Shown: positions 29,401 to 40,644, numbered from the stretch's first letter. The stretch: DNA of 64,000 nt from Mycobacterium sp. DL (GCF_039729195.1 NZ_CP155796.1:4154001-4218000); one strand, 5' to 3'. Made by a program: numbers and translations. The notes: generated from the letters alone by a model not told the origin.

Positions 29401-29463
29401 CGCCGAAACTGTATTCCACGCGACACAACAACCAAAAGTGGCGCGTGGAATACAGTTTCGGCG
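29401..29463. terminator. 22-bp perfect inverted repeat between convergent fadA6 and alcohol dehydrogenase genes
   Basis: Arms at 29401-29422 and 29442-29463 are exact reverse complements (CGCCGAAACTG... with ...CAGTTTCGGCG) around a 19-base AC-rich loop. It lies between the two stop codons and fills most of the gap. No U-tract follows, so it would be a non-canonical two-way terminator, or a member of a dispersed palindromic repeat family. Confidence 0.7.
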
Positions 29464-29466
29464 AAA

Positions 29467-30579
29467 TCAGTGGTCGTGGACGATGACGCCGCGGATGTTA
29501 CGGCCGGCACGCATGTCCTCGTAACCCTCGTTGACCTCGGCGAGTTTGTACTCGTGCGTCACGGTTTCGTCGAGCAGTAGTTTGCCCTCGCGGTACAGGC
29601 TGAGCAGTCGCGGGATGTCGGCGCGGGGATTTGCCTCGCCGTAGAGGCTGCCCAGAAGTCTCTTCTGGAACAGCGTGAACATCATCAGGCCCAACGTCGG
29701 CGAGTTGTCGGCCAGCGTGGACAGGGCCGTCATCACGATCGCGCCGCCCTTGCGGACGATGTTGGCGGCATCTTCGAGCATCGAGCCCTCGAGCAGGCCC
29801 ATCGTGAGGATCGCCGAGTCGGCCATCACGCCGCGGGTCAGCTCTGCGACCAGTTCGGTGGCTTCGGGCAGCGATGAGACGAAGTGTGTCGCGCCGAGCT
29901 GAAAAGCCTTCTCCCGCTTGGCTTCGACCGGCTCGACGACGACGATCTTCTCCGCACCGGCCAGTCTGGCGCCTTGGACCGCTCCGCTGCCGATGCCACC
30001 GAAGCCGATGACGACGACCGTGTCGCCCGGTCGCACGTCGGCGGTGTGCACCGCGGACCCCCATCCGGTGGTGACGCCGCACCCGAGCAGACAGGCGCGC
30101 GAGAGGGGAATGTCGTCGTCGATCTTGACGATCGACGCCTCGGGCACGGTGCCGTATTGCGAGAACGTCCCGACGAGCGCCATGACGCCGACGTCCTGCC
30201 CGTTGACGTGGCGCCGGTAGGTGCCGTCGAGTTGGGTGCCGGCCATGATCAACGCGCCGAGGTCACAGAGATTCTGATGGCCGGTGGAACAGAACCGGCA
30301 CCGCCCGCACGCCGGCAGGAACGATGCGACGACGTGGTCGCCGGGTGCCAGACCGATGACACCCGGGCCGACCTCCCGCACGATGCCCGCACCCTCGTGG
30401 CCGCCCACGAGTGGAAGCGGCGCCGGCAGGTCCCCGGTGCGGATGTGCTCGTCGGAGTGGCACAGGCCGGTGGCCTCCCAGGACACCAGCACCTCGCCGT
30501 CTTTGGGTGGGTCGAGGTCGATCTCTTCGATGGTCCAGTCGGAGCCGTACTCCCACAGAATCGCGGCGTTGGTCTTCAT
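29467..30579 (-). CDS. Zinc-dependent alcohol dehydrogenase, NDMA-dependent type
   Basis: A 370-residue medium-chain dehydrogenase. The catalytic zinc site is seen in GLCHSDEH and GGHEGAG, the structural zinc cysteines in CGRCRFCSTGHQNLC and the nucleotide fold in VIGFGGIGSGAVQGA. The overall sequence matches actinobacterial NDMA-dependent (nicotinoprotein-like) alcohol dehydrogenases. It lies 45 bp downstream of ipdC on the same strand and may be read through from the echA20-ipdABC operon. M. tuberculosis has fdxB and Rv3555 at this place. The substrate is unknown. Confidence 0.87.
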   Translation of the reverse strand: MKTNAAILWEYGSDWTIEEIDLDPPKDGEVLVSWEATGLCHSDEHIRTGDLPAPLPLVGGHEGAGIVREVGPGVIGLAPGDHVVASFLPACGRCRFCSTGHQNLCDLGALIMAGTQLDGTYRRHVNGQDVGVMALVGTFSQYGTVPEASIVKIDDDIPLSRACLLGCGVTTGWGSAVHTADVRPGDTVVVIGFGGIGSGAVQGARLAGAEKIVVVEPVEAKREKAFQLGATHFVSSLPEATELVAELTRGVMADSAILTMGLLEGSMLEDAANIVRKGGAIVMTALSTLADNSPTLGLMMFTLFQKRLLGSLYGEANPRADIPRLLSLYREGKLLLDETVTHEYKLAEVNEGYEDMRAGRNIRGVIVHDH

Positions 30580-30624
30580 CCGTCGGAGTCTAGGAACATG
30601 CTCCGCTCGCCGAGGTCGATTCGG

Positions 30625-31695
30625 CTAGCGGATGTGACCGGCCGCTGATCGGAGGTGTTCGACCGCGTCGGCGACGATCGAGTCGATCAACTCGGCGCAG
30701 GTCGGCAGGTCGTCGATGATGCCGGCGACCTGACCCGATGCCAGCACCCCGGCCTCGGTGTTGCCCTCGACCAGGCCGGCCTTCAGCAGCATCGGGGTGT
30801 TGGCCGCCATCACCACCTGTGACCAGGTCAGCTCCTTGCCACGGCGCATCGCCAGACCGTCGCGGACCAGCGACCGCCAGGTCATCCCGGACATCTTCTT
30901 GAACTTCTGGGCGTTGCCCACCGCGGCAGCGAGACCCCGGACCGGGGAGCCGCCCTCGAGCTTCTCCACCAGTCCGGTGCGCAGCACCCGGTGCGGCATG
31001 CCGTCGACCCGGGTGGAGACGACGGTTCCGTCGAGGGCCGCCTGCAGGTAGCGCTGCTTGACCGCGTCGGGGACGGTGGAGTCCGACGTCAGCAAGAACC
31101 TCGTTCCCATGGCGACTCCCGCTGCCCCGTAGGACAGCGCGGCGGCCAGACCCCGGCCGTCGAAGAAGCCGCCCGCCGCGATCACCGGCATCCCGGTGTC
31201 GGCGACGGCGTCGAGCACCGACGGCAGCAGCAGCGTGGTGGCGATCGGTCCGGTGTGACCGCCGCCCTCGCCGCCCTGCACGATGACGGCGTCGGCGCCC
31301 CAGCCCGCGACCTTCTTCGCATGTTTGGCCAGTCCGACCGACGGAATGACCACCACACCAGCCTCTTTGAGCTTGGCGATGAGTTCCGGCTTGGGTGCCA
31401 GGGCGAAGGAGGCGACTTTGACTCCTTCGCTGATCAGGAGGTCGACGCGCTGATCGGCGTCGCCGGCGTCGGCACGCATGTTGATGCCGAAGGGTTTGTC
31501 GGTGGCGGCTTTGACCTTGCCGACCGCCGTTCTGAGCTCGTCGAGTGTCATCGTCGCCGACGCCAGGATGCCCAGACCGCCGGCATTCGACGTAGCGGCC
31601 ACCAGTCGCGCTCCGGCGACCCAGCCCATGCCGGTCTGGACCACGGGGTGCTCGATGCCGACGAGTTCGGTCAGCGGGGTCTTCAGAGAAGTCAC
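30625..31695 (-). CDS. ipdC: Flavin-dependent oxidoreductase IpdC (nitronate monooxygenase-like)
   Basis: A 356-residue TIM-barrel flavoprotein of the 2-nitropropane dioxygenase/enoyl-reductase family: QTGMGWVAGARLVAATSNAGG (core GMGWVAG), the phosphate-binding VQGGEGGGHTG and IAAGGFFDGRG. IpdC (Rv3553) is needed for rings C/D catabolism and is thought to oxidise a hydrindane-CoA intermediate before ring D hydrolysis. GTG 31695 overlaps the ipdB stop by 4 bp. Confidence 0.9.
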   Translation of the reverse strand: MTSLKTPLTELVGIEHPVVQTGMGWVAGARLVAATSNAGGLGILASATMTLDELRTAVGKVKAATDKPFGINMRADAGDADQRVDLLISEGVKVASFALAPKPELIAKLKEAGVVVIPSVGLAKHAKKVAGWGADAVIVQGGEGGGHTGPIATTLLLPSVLDAVADTGMPVIAAGGFFDGRGLAAALSYGAAGVAMGTRFLLTSDSTVPDAVKQRYLQAALDGTVVSTRVDGMPHRVLRTGLVEKLEGGSPVRGLAAAVGNAQKFKKMSGMTWRSLVRDGLAMRRGKELTWSQVVMAANTPMLLKAGLVEGNTEAGVLASGQVAGIIDDLPTCAELIDSIVADAVEHLRSAAGHIR

Positions 31696-32456
31696 TTGAC
31701 TTCCTTGTCGCGCAATGATTTCGGGTCGATGACCTCACGGAGGAGCTTCTGCTCGTCACCCGAGGGCAGCCGACTGGTCTGCGCCGAGTCCAGCCCGTGG
31801 ACCTCGAACGAGGTGTTGTCGGCGACCTGGTCGGCTTCGACGCCGGGATGCAGCGACAATGCGCGCATCTGATGGTCGGGTCCGTTGAAGTCGAAGACAC
31901 CGAGATTGGTCACCACCCGGAACACGTTCACGAAGCGGTAAGCGGGGTTGACGGGATTGCCGTCGCTGTTGAAAAGAACCTTGTCCCAGCCGATCCCCGA
32001 GACGATGTCGACGGACTCGCCGAACACCCGTTTGGAGTGATTGCCGACCCAGTAGCTGGTGGCGTGGTTGATGGTGTTGCCGGGGGCGCCCCGCACCCCG
32101 AACATCTGGCGGGTCGGGTGCTGCAGCGGCCCGAACGCCGACAGGTTCTGGTTGCCGTAACGGTCGATCTGGTTGGCGCCCATGACAACATGGCGCCGGC
32201 CCCAGGCCAGCGTTTCGAAGACCCGGCCGAACGGCATCCAGCCCTCCATCGTGGCTGCGGCGCCGATGGCCGGAGTGTCGGCGATCAGACGGGCTTCGCC
32301 GTCGGACAACACGATGTCGGGGGAGAAGGTCAGCCGTGCCAGGCGGGCGCCGATCGAGACGATGGTGGTCATCGGGCTGACCATGATCTCGCCGGCATCG
32401 CGGAAGAGTTCGGCACAGGCGATGGCGCACACCTCGGCGCGGGTCGCAGAGATCAT
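31692..32456 (-). CDS. ipdB: COCHEA-CoA hydrolase beta subunit IpdB
   Basis: A 254-residue member of the CoA-transferase family I beta-subunit fold. IpdAB does not transfer CoA; it hydrolyses a C-C bond of COCHEA-CoA to open the last steroid ring. Visible are the SDGEARLIADTPA segment and the RYGNQNLSAFG region. ATG 32456 overlaps the ipdA stop (ATGA). Together with IpdA it should form an alpha2-beta2 enzyme. Confidence 0.92.
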   Translation of the reverse strand: MISATRAEVCAIACAELFRDAGEIMVSPMTTIVSIGARLARLTFSPDIVLSDGEARLIADTPAIGAAATMEGWMPFGRVFETLAWGRRHVVMGANQIDRYGNQNLSAFGPLQHPTRQMFGVRGAPGNTINHATSYWVGNHSKRVFGESVDIVSGIGWDKVLFNSDGNPVNPAYRFVNVFRVVTNLGVFDFNGPDHQMRALSLHPGVEADQVADNTSFEVHGLDSAQTSRLPSGDEQKLLREVIDPKSLRDKEVK

Positions 32457-33352
32457 TTGGCAGCTTCCTTCGCGGCGGCTTGCTCTGCGGCGAAACTGCG
32501 CACCGCCGCCTGGTAGTCGGCTTCGCTTCCGGACAGGTAGGTCTCGACGAACGCGGCCCACGTGTCGTCGGAACCGGCCGCCTCGGCGTAGTGACGCTGG
32601 AACTTCTCGTCACGCCGGTAGTCGGGTTCGTTCAGGGTGAAGTGGGCACCGTTGGGCGCCTCGACCACAGTGTCGACCATCATGCGGTTGATCAGCAGCG
32701 CCTGTGGCGGAACCGATTTCACCAGCTCTTCGGTGGGAACCACCCTCTCCACCGACAGGTAACGCCTCTCGGCGGCCATCAGGAACAGGTCGTCGAAGTA
32801 GGGGTCGATGCCGGTGTAGGCCGCGTTGCCCCTCGCGTCACCGAGATTCATGTGCACAAACGCCGCGTCCAACCTCAGCGCCGGCATCGCGACCAGCTCC
32901 TCGTAACCCTCACCCGTGGGGTAGGGCGAACGCACCGTCTTGAGCTCGTCGCCCCAGAACGCCCGGACGTCGCTACCCAGTCCGGCGCGAATCGGAAGGA
33001 ACGGCAACCGTTGCGCCGCTGCCTGTAAACCGCAGCGCAGCATGCCCTCGTCCATCTCGCGGGCCTCGAGGGCACCCGAGGTGCGGGCCTTGGCGAACCA
33101 CGGATCGTAGAACGGCGGGGAGTCCAACGACACGAAGCCGTAGTAGACGCGCTTGACCTTGCCCGCCGAGCAGAGCAGACCCAGGTCGGGCCCCCCGTAG
33201 GTGACCACCGTGAGATCGGTGACGTCGGTGCGCAGCAAGGCGCGCACGAACGCCATCGGCTTGCGCCGGGAACCCCAGCCGCCGAGCCCGATCGTCATAC
33301 CGCTCTCGATCGACGAGACAGCCTCGTCGAGAGTTGTTCTCTTGTCTGCCAT
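32453..33352 (-). CDS. ipdA: COCHEA-CoA hydrolase alpha subunit IpdA
   Basis: IpdA (299 aa) is the alpha subunit of the ring-opening hydrolase, with CoA-transferase alpha fold: TIGLGGWGSRRKPM (oxyanion/CoA loop) and TVVTYGGPDLGLLCSAGKV (core GGPDLG). ATG 33352 gives MADKRTTLDEAV; upstream in-frame codons overlap echA20. The gene is one base after echA20. Confidence 0.92.
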   Translation of the reverse strand: MADKRTTLDEAVSSIESGMTIGLGGWGSRRKPMAFVRALLRTDVTDLTVVTYGGPDLGLLCSAGKVKRVYYGFVSLDSPPFYDPWFAKARTSGALEAREMDEGMLRCGLQAAAQRLPFLPIRAGLGSDVRAFWGDELKTVRSPYPTGEGYEELVAMPALRLDAAFVHMNLGDARGNAAYTGIDPYFDDLFLMAAERRYLSVERVVPTEELVKSVPPQALLINRMMVDTVVEAPNGAHFTLNEPDYRRDEKFQRHYAEAAGSDDTWAAFVETYLSGSEADYQAAVRSFAAEQAAAKEAAK

Positions 33353-33353
33353 A

Positions 33354-34109
33354 CTATTTTGATCCCTTGTCAGTTCCCGCGAATGCGTCACGGTGCTCAT
33401 CGGAGACACCCGCCAGGTTCAGCTCGAACGTGAAGCCCTGTTCCATCCGGTATCGGGCGTTGACCGGTTGGACGTCGATGAAGTTCAACGCCTCCTTCGC
33501 GGCGCGGATCACCCGGGTGTCCTTGGAGGCGATGTCGCGGGCGACGCGCAGCGCAGCCTCGTCCAGATCGGCGCGCGGAACCACCTCGTGCACGGAGCCG
33601 AAGTGGTGCAGGGTCTGGGCGTCCACAGTCGCTGCCGTGAAGAACAACCGACGCATCATGTGCTGCGGCACCAGGCGGGACAGGTGGGTGGCTGCGCCCA
33701 ACGCGCCGCGTTCCACCTCGGGGAGGCCGAACTTCGCGTCGTCGGAGGCGACGATGACGTCGGAGTTGCCGACGAGGCCGATGCCGCCGCCCACACAGAA
33801 GCCGTTGACCGCGGCCACGACCGGCACTTCGCATTCGTAGACAGCCCGGAACGCGTGGAAGCAGCCGCGATTGGCGTCGATGAGCGCACCGAAGCCCTCG
33901 GTGTTCTGCATCTCCTTGATGTCGACGCCGGCGTTGAACCCGCGTCCCTCGGCGCGAAGGATGACCACATGCGTGCTGTGGTCACGGCCCGCGGCGGTGA
34001 TGGCGTCGCCGAGTTCGAACCATCCGCGCGACGGGATCGCATTGACGGGTGGGTAGTCGACGGTGACGGAGACGATGCCCGGCTCCACGGTCTTGGTCGC
34101 AATCGTCAT
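33354..34109 (-). CDS. echA20: Crotonase-fold ring D hydrolase EchA20
   Basis: EchA20 (251 aa) is an enoyl-CoA-hydratase-family enzyme that hydrolytically opens ring D of the HIEC-CoA intermediate. It shows EGRGFNAGVDIKEMQ (first oxyanion loop) and NGFCVGGGIGLVGNSDVIV (second loop). ATG 34109 is the sensible start, 46 bp from a KstR2 box. It is the first gene of echA20-ipdA-ipdB-ipdC. Confidence 0.91.
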   Translation of the reverse strand: MTIATKTVEPGIVSVTVDYPPVNAIPSRGWFELGDAITAAGRDHSTHVVILRAEGRGFNAGVDIKEMQNTEGFGALIDANRGCFHAFRAVYECEVPVVAAVNGFCVGGGIGLVGNSDVIVASDDAKFGLPEVERGALGAATHLSRLVPQHMMRRLFFTAATVDAQTLHHFGSVHEVVPRADLDEAALRVARDIASKDTRVIRAAKEALNFIDVQPVNARYRMEQGFTFELNLAGVSDEHRDAFAGTDKGSK

Positions 34110-34147
34110 GTGAACTCCTGAGCTGACACCCTGGGGGTGGCTACCTA

Positions 34148-34161
34148 AGCAAGCACTTGCT
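34148..34161. promoter_or_regulatory. KstR2 operator between echA20 and the SDR gene
   Basis: AGCAAGCACTTGCT matches AnCAAGnnCTTGnT perfectly and sits inside a longer symmetric run (AAGCAAGCACTTGCTTGG). It ends 15 bp before the GTG of the right-hand gene, the same geometry as the fadE30 side of the other KstR2 box. Confidence 0.88.
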
Positions 34162-34176
34162 TGGTACGCTAGCACA

Positions 34177-34965
34177 GTGACTGACGCCGTCGACAGTGAC
34201 CTTCAAGCCATCCGCTTAGCGTTGACCGGTCGGGTCGTGCTCGTCACCGGAGGTGTTCGCGGCGTCGGGGCAGGCATCAGCAAGGTGTTCGCCGACCAGG
34301 GCGCCACGGTGGTGACGTGTGCGCGCCGACCCGTCGAGGGGCTGCCCTATGACTTCCATCCGTGCGACATCCGCGACGACGAGTCGGTCAAGGCGCTGGT
34401 CGCAGCGATCGTGGCCGACCACGGGCGCCTCGATGTGGTCGTCAACAACGCGGGTGGTTCGCCCTACGTTCTGGCCGCCGACGCCTCGGCCAAGTTCAGC
34501 ACCAAGATCATCGAGCTCAACCTGCTTGGCGCGCTGTCGGTCTCGACGCATGCCAATGCCGTGATGCAGACCCAGGACTCCGGCGGCGTGATCGTCAACA
34601 TCACCAGTGTCAGCGGGCGGCGACCCACGCCCGGCACTGTGGCCTACGGCGCGGCGAAGGCGGGCGTGGAGAACATGACCGCCACGCTCGCGGTCGAATG
34701 GGCACCGAAGGTCCGGGTGAACTCGGTGGTGGTGGGGATGGTCGAGACCGAACAGTCGGAGCTGTTCTACGGCGACGCCGACTCCATCGCCGCGATCTCC
34801 AAGAACGTTCCGCTCGGCAGACTCGCCAAGCCGGCTGACATCGGTTGGGCGACAGCGTTCCTCGCTTCACCGGCGGCGGCATACATCAGTGGCGCCTCAC
34901 TCGAGGTGCACGGTGGCGGGGAACCGCCGCACTACCTCTCGACCACCACCGCAGACATCAAATAA
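34177..34965 (+). CDS. SDR oxidoreductase (Rv3549c orthologue), KstR2 regulon
   Basis: A 262-residue short-chain dehydrogenase with TGGVRGVGAG cofactor motif, NNAGGSPYV, and the catalytic Ser-Tyr-Lys in SVSGRRPTPGTVAYGAAKAG. It is presumably a hydroxyacyl-CoA dehydrogenase in HIP-CoA side-chain or ring oxidation; the exact step is not established here. GTG 34177 has no Shine-Dalgarno sequence and lies 15 bp after the KstR2 operator. Confidence 0.86.
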   Translation: MTDAVDSDLQAIRLALTGRVVLVTGGVRGVGAGISKVFADQGATVVTCARRPVEGLPYDFHPCDIRDDESVKALVAAIVADHGRLDVVVNNAGGSPYVLAADASAKFSTKIIELNLLGALSVSTHANAVMQTQDSGGVIVNITSVSGRRPTPGTVAYGAAKAGVENMTATLAVEWAPKVRVNSVVVGMVETEQSELFYGDADSIAAISKNVPLGRLAKPADIGWATAFLASPAAAYISGASLEVHGGGEPPHYLSTTTADIK

Positions 34966-34994
34966 CGCATCAACAAGCAAGGAGACCACGGATC

Positions 34995-35900
34995 ATGGGA
35001 CTTCTCGACGGCCGCGTGGCCATCGTGACGGGCGCCGGTGGCGGGATCGGCCGGGCTCACGCCCTGGCGTTCGCCGTGGAAGGCGCCCGTGTGGTGGTCA
35101 ACGACATCGGTGTCGGTCTGGACGGGTCACCTGCCGGTGGCGGTAGCGCCGCACAGAGCGTCGTCGACGAAATCGTCGCCGCCGGTGGCGAAGCCGTCAC
35201 CAGTGGCGCCAACGTCGCAGACTGGTCGCAGGCCGAAGGTCTGATCCAGACCGCGGTCGACAGTTTCGGCTCCCTCGACATCTTGGTGAACAACGCCGGC
35301 ATCGTGCGCGACCGGATGTTCGCCAACACCAGCGAGGAGGAGTTCGACGCCGTCACCGCGGTCCACCTCAAGGGCCACTTCGCCACGATGAAGCATGCGG
35401 CGGCCTACTGGCGCGCGCAGTCGAAGGCGGGCCAGAGCGTGGACGCCCGCATCATCAACACCAGTTCCGGTGCGGGACTTCAGGGTAGCGTCGGACAGGC
35501 CAACTACAGCGCCTCGAAGGCAGGCATCGCTGCCCTGACATTGGTGGCTTCCGCCGAGATGGGCCGCTACGGGGTGGCCGTCAACGCGATCGCGCCGTCG
35601 GCACGCACCCGGATGACAGAGACGGTGTTCGCCGAGATGATGTCGACCCAGGACGCCGCGTTCGACGCGATGGCGCCGGAGAACATCTCACCACTGGTGG
35701 TCTGGCTGGGCAGCGTCGAATCCCGTGACGTCACCGGCAAGGTCTTCGAGGTCGAGGGCGGCAAGATCCGGGTCGCCGAGGGCTGGGCGCACGGCCCGGA
35801 GATCGACAAGGGCGCCAGGTGGGACCCCGCCGAACTCGGCCCGGTCGTCACCGATCTGCTCGCCAAGGCGCGGCCGCCGGTGCCGGTATACGGCGCCTGA
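34995..35900 (+). CDS. SDR oxidoreductase (Rv3548c orthologue), multifunctional-enzyme type
   Basis: A 301-residue SDR resembling the dehydrogenase domain of peroxisomal multifunctional enzyme 2: TGAGGGIGRAHALAFA, the NDIGVGLDG insert, NNAGIVRDRMF and catalytic STSSGAGLQG-type Ser with YSASKAG. A hydroxyacyl-CoA dehydrogenase role in steroid acyl chain oxidation is likely. ATG 34995 has AAGGAG about 10 bp upstream. It is 29 bp after the previous SDR and probably cotranscribed. Confidence 0.86.
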   Translation: MGLLDGRVAIVTGAGGGIGRAHALAFAVEGARVVVNDIGVGLDGSPAGGGSAAQSVVDEIVAAGGEAVTSGANVADWSQAEGLIQTAVDSFGSLDILVNNAGIVRDRMFANTSEEEFDAVTAVHLKGHFATMKHAAAYWRAQSKAGQSVDARIINTSSGAGLQGSVGQANYSASKAGIAALTLVASAEMGRYGVAVNAIAPSARTRMTETVFAEMMSTQDAAFDAMAPENISPLVVWLGSVESRDVTGKVFEVEGGKIRVAEGWAHGPEIDKGARWDPAELGPVVTDLLAKARPPVPVYGA

Positions 35901-35920
35901 GCCCGGCAGCGGCAGCAGGC

Positions 35921-37119
<1,199 letters not shown>

Positions 37120-37164
37120 CTAATCCGACGACCCGGCTGCCCACCTGTGTCGAGCGCCCGAACG

Positions 37165-37665
37165 TCAGGCCGGATCGCAGAGGATGATCGGGATCTTGCG
37201 GTCGGTGTAGGTCCGGTAGTTGGCGAAGTCCGGGTAGATCGCGTCGAGTCGGGGCCAGTACTGCTCCCGCTCGGCGTCGGTCGCGTCGCGGGCCATCAGC
37301 TTGAGCACTTCGTTCTTGATCTGGAACGTGACCTGCGGATTGGCCTGAATGTTCAAGTACCACATGGGATTGGTTGCGCGGCCGCCCTGCGAGGCGACCA
37401 GCACCACCCGGTCGCCTTCGCGCAGGAACAGCAGCGGACTCTCCCGCGGTTCGCCGGACTTGCGGCCGATGGTGGTCAGGATGCCGACCGGCGGCGGTGC
37501 GCTGAATCGGTTGGACCCGCCGCGCCATTTGGAGCCGAGACGGCCTCCGGTGGCTTTGAACGCCCAGGTGTTGAACTTCGACATCCACTTGATGCCGACG
37601 CCGACCGCTTTGGAGTTGAGTCCTTCGACCTGTTTGGGGCTCAGCGGTTTCGGGGGCTTGGTCAT
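37165..37665 (-). CDS. Deazaflavin (F420)-dependent nitroreductase family protein, second Ddn paralogue
   Basis: A 166-residue paralogue of the preceding gene with the same GRKSGEPRESPLLFL and NPMWYLNIQANP segments and an N-terminal extension of about 15 residues. Two tandem copies suggest duplication and possibly different substrates. It lies 9 bp downstream of the small NTF2-like gene, within the run that starts at fadA5. Confidence 0.86.
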   Translation of the reverse strand: MTKPPKPLSPKQVEGLNSKAVGVGIKWMSKFNTWAFKATGGRLGSKWRGGSNRFSAPPPVGILTTIGRKSGEPRESPLLFLREGDRVVLVASQGGRATNPMWYLNIQANPQVTFQIKNEVLKLMARDATDAEREQYWPRLDAIYPDFANYRTYTDRKIPIILCDPA

Positions 37666-37674
37666 GACGGGATC

Positions 37675-38072
37675 CTATCGGGCCAGGAACGGGCGGATGG
37701 ACGCCCGGATGTGGTGGATCTGCGCGCGCCCGGACGGGTCGTCGGCGGGAATCAGGAACGTCTCGTCGATACGCGCGCCCACACTGCGGCCCGCCAGCCG
37801 CGGCTTGGTCGACAGCTCGAAGCGGGCCCGCACGGTGTCGCCGTCAACGGTGAACTCCGGCGCCGTCACTGCCTTGATGACCTTGTACTGCGGTCCGCGA
37901 TTCAGGCTGCGGCGCAGGTGCTCTCCCGAGAAGCCGGTCTTGAGGCCGACCTCGACGCGGGTGCAGCCGGGCGCGAACGGCACGCCGTCGGCGTCGTGGC
38001 TGGCCAGCGCGGAGATGTAGGCCTGGGCCGCCGCGATGCGGTCGGCGTCGGTGATCGTCTGCGGCGAGGCCA

Positions 38073-38073
<1 letters not shown>
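37675..38073 (-). CDS. Small NTF2/SnoaL-like protein downstream of fadA5
   Basis: A 132-residue protein starting at GTG 38073, which shares a base with the fadA5 stop codon (TAGTG), so translation is probably coupled. The pattern of an N-terminal helix (ADRIAAAQAYISALASHDAD) and a curved sheet ending in FLIPADDPSGRAQIHHIRAS fits the NTF2-like fold. No catalytic residues are assigned. Function unknown; coupling to FadA5 suggests a steroid-linked role. Confidence 0.65.
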
Positions 38074-39245
<1,172 letters not shown>

Positions 39246-39246
39246 C

Positions 39247-39260
39247 TAGAACACGTTTCA
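39247..39260. promoter_or_regulatory. KstR operator, fadA5-proximal
   Basis: TAGAACACGTTTCA fits TnnAACnnGTTnnA exactly and lies 10 bp upstream of the fadA5 ATG, so it should overlap the promoter or transcription start of fadA5. Confidence 0.88.
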
Positions 39261-39325
39261 TAAGCCTGACAAGCGGCGATGCTCCCACACCTTTGATCTG
39301 CGGTGAAGGCATGTTTTACTGGCAC

Positions 39326-39339
39326 TAGAACACGTTGCA
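39326..39339. promoter_or_regulatory. KstR operator, cyp125-proximal
   Basis: TAGAACACGTTGCA fits TnnAACnnGTTnnA exactly and lies 38 bp upstream of the cyp125 start. With the fadA5-proximal box, each divergent operon has its own KstR site. Confidence 0.88.
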
Positions 39340-39377
39340 ATTAGGAGCGCCCATGCTTCTTCAGAAAGGCGACCACG

Positions 39378-40607
39378 ATGATCCCGGCTGACTTCGACTT
39401 CCTCGATCCTGACATCAACCTCGTCGGCCTGCCCGTCGAGGAGTTGGCGGAGCTGCGCAAGTCCGAGCCGATCCACTGGGTCGACATTCCGGGTGGCGCC
39501 GGAGGCTTCGAAGACCACGGCTACTGGCTCGTCACCAAGCACGCCGACGTCAAGGAGGTCTCGCGTCGCAGCGACGTCTTCTCCAGCTGGCAGAACGGCG
39601 CGATCCCGACCTGGCCCAAGGAGATGACGCGCGAGTCGGTCGAGTTGCAGCGCAGCGTGATGCTCAACATGGACGCCCCGCATCACACCCGGCTGCGCAA
39701 GATCATCTCCCGCGGGTTCACGCCCCGCGCCATCGGGCGGCTCGAGGACGAGCTCGCCCAGCGCGCGCAGAACATCGCGAAGACGGCCGCCGCCGAGGGC
39801 AGCGGCGACTTCGTCGAGCAGGTGTCGTGCGAACTGCCGCTGCAGGCCATCGCCGGCCTGCTCGGTGTCCCGCAGGATGATCGGGACAAGTTGTTCCGCT
39901 GGTCCAACGAGATGACCGGCGGCGAAGATCCCGAGTTCGCCGACGTCGATCCGGCGCAGTCGTCGATGGAACTGATCATGTATGCGATGGCGATGGCCGA
40001 CGAGCGGGGCAAGAACCCCACCGACGACATCGTCACCACGCTCATCCAGGCCGACGTCGACGGGGAGAAGCTCTCCGACGACGAGTTCGGATTCTTCGTC
40101 ATCATGCTCGCCGTGGCGGGCAACGAGACCACGCGCAACTCGATCACCCACGGAATGATCGCGCTGGCGAACAATCCGGATCAGTGGGAGCTCTACAAGA
40201 AGGAGCGGCCGACCACCACGGCCGACGAGATCATCCGTTGGGCCACACCGGTGTCGGCATTCCAGCGCACCGCCAACGAGGACACCGAACTGGCGGGCGT
40301 GCAGATCAAGAAGGGCCAGCGCCTGGTGATGTCCTACCGGTCGGCAAACTTCGACGAGGACGTCTTCGACAACCCGCACGAGTTCAACATCCTGCGTGAC
40401 CCCAACCCGCACGTCGGCTTCGGCGGAACTGGTGCCCACTTCTGCATCGGCGCCAACCTGGCGCGGATGACGATCAACCTCATCTTCAACGCAGTCGCCG
40501 ACCACATGCCCGATCTGAAACCCGTAGGCGAGCCCGAGCGGCTACGTTCGGGTTGGCTCAACGGGATCAAGCACTGGCAGGTCGATTACACCGGCGCCAG
40601 CGCCTGA
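39378..40607 (+). CDS. cyp125: Cytochrome P450 Cyp125, steroid C26/C27 monooxygenase
   Basis: A 409-residue P450 that oxidises the terminal methyl of cholesterol or cholestenone to start side-chain degradation. I-helix motif AVAGNETTRNS, ExxR in ADEIIRW, and heme loop GFGGTGAHFCIGANLAR (core FGGTGAHFC) with Cys356 as ligand. ATG 39378 is preceded by AAAGG. It is shorter at the N-terminus than Mtb Cyp125A1 (433 aa). It leads cyp125-chsE2-chsE1-chsH2-chsH1-ltp2. Confidence 0.94.
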   Translation: MIPADFDFLDPDINLVGLPVEELAELRKSEPIHWVDIPGGAGGFEDHGYWLVTKHADVKEVSRRSDVFSSWQNGAIPTWPKEMTRESVELQRSVMLNMDAPHHTRLRKIISRGFTPRAIGRLEDELAQRAQNIAKTAAAEGSGDFVEQVSCELPLQAIAGLLGVPQDDRDKLFRWSNEMTGGEDPEFADVDPAQSSMELIMYAMAMADERGKNPTDDIVTTLIQADVDGEKLSDDEFGFFVIMLAVAGNETTRNSITHGMIALANNPDQWELYKKERPTTTADEIIRWATPVSAFQRTANEDTELAGVQIKKGQRLVMSYRSANFDEDVFDNPHEFNILRDPNPHVGFGGTGAHFCIGANLARMTINLIFNAVADHMPDLKPVGEPERLRSGWLNGIKHWQVDYTGASA

Positions 40608-40644
40608 CACACGCTCAAACTTCCCAGGATCAAGGAGGATTCGG

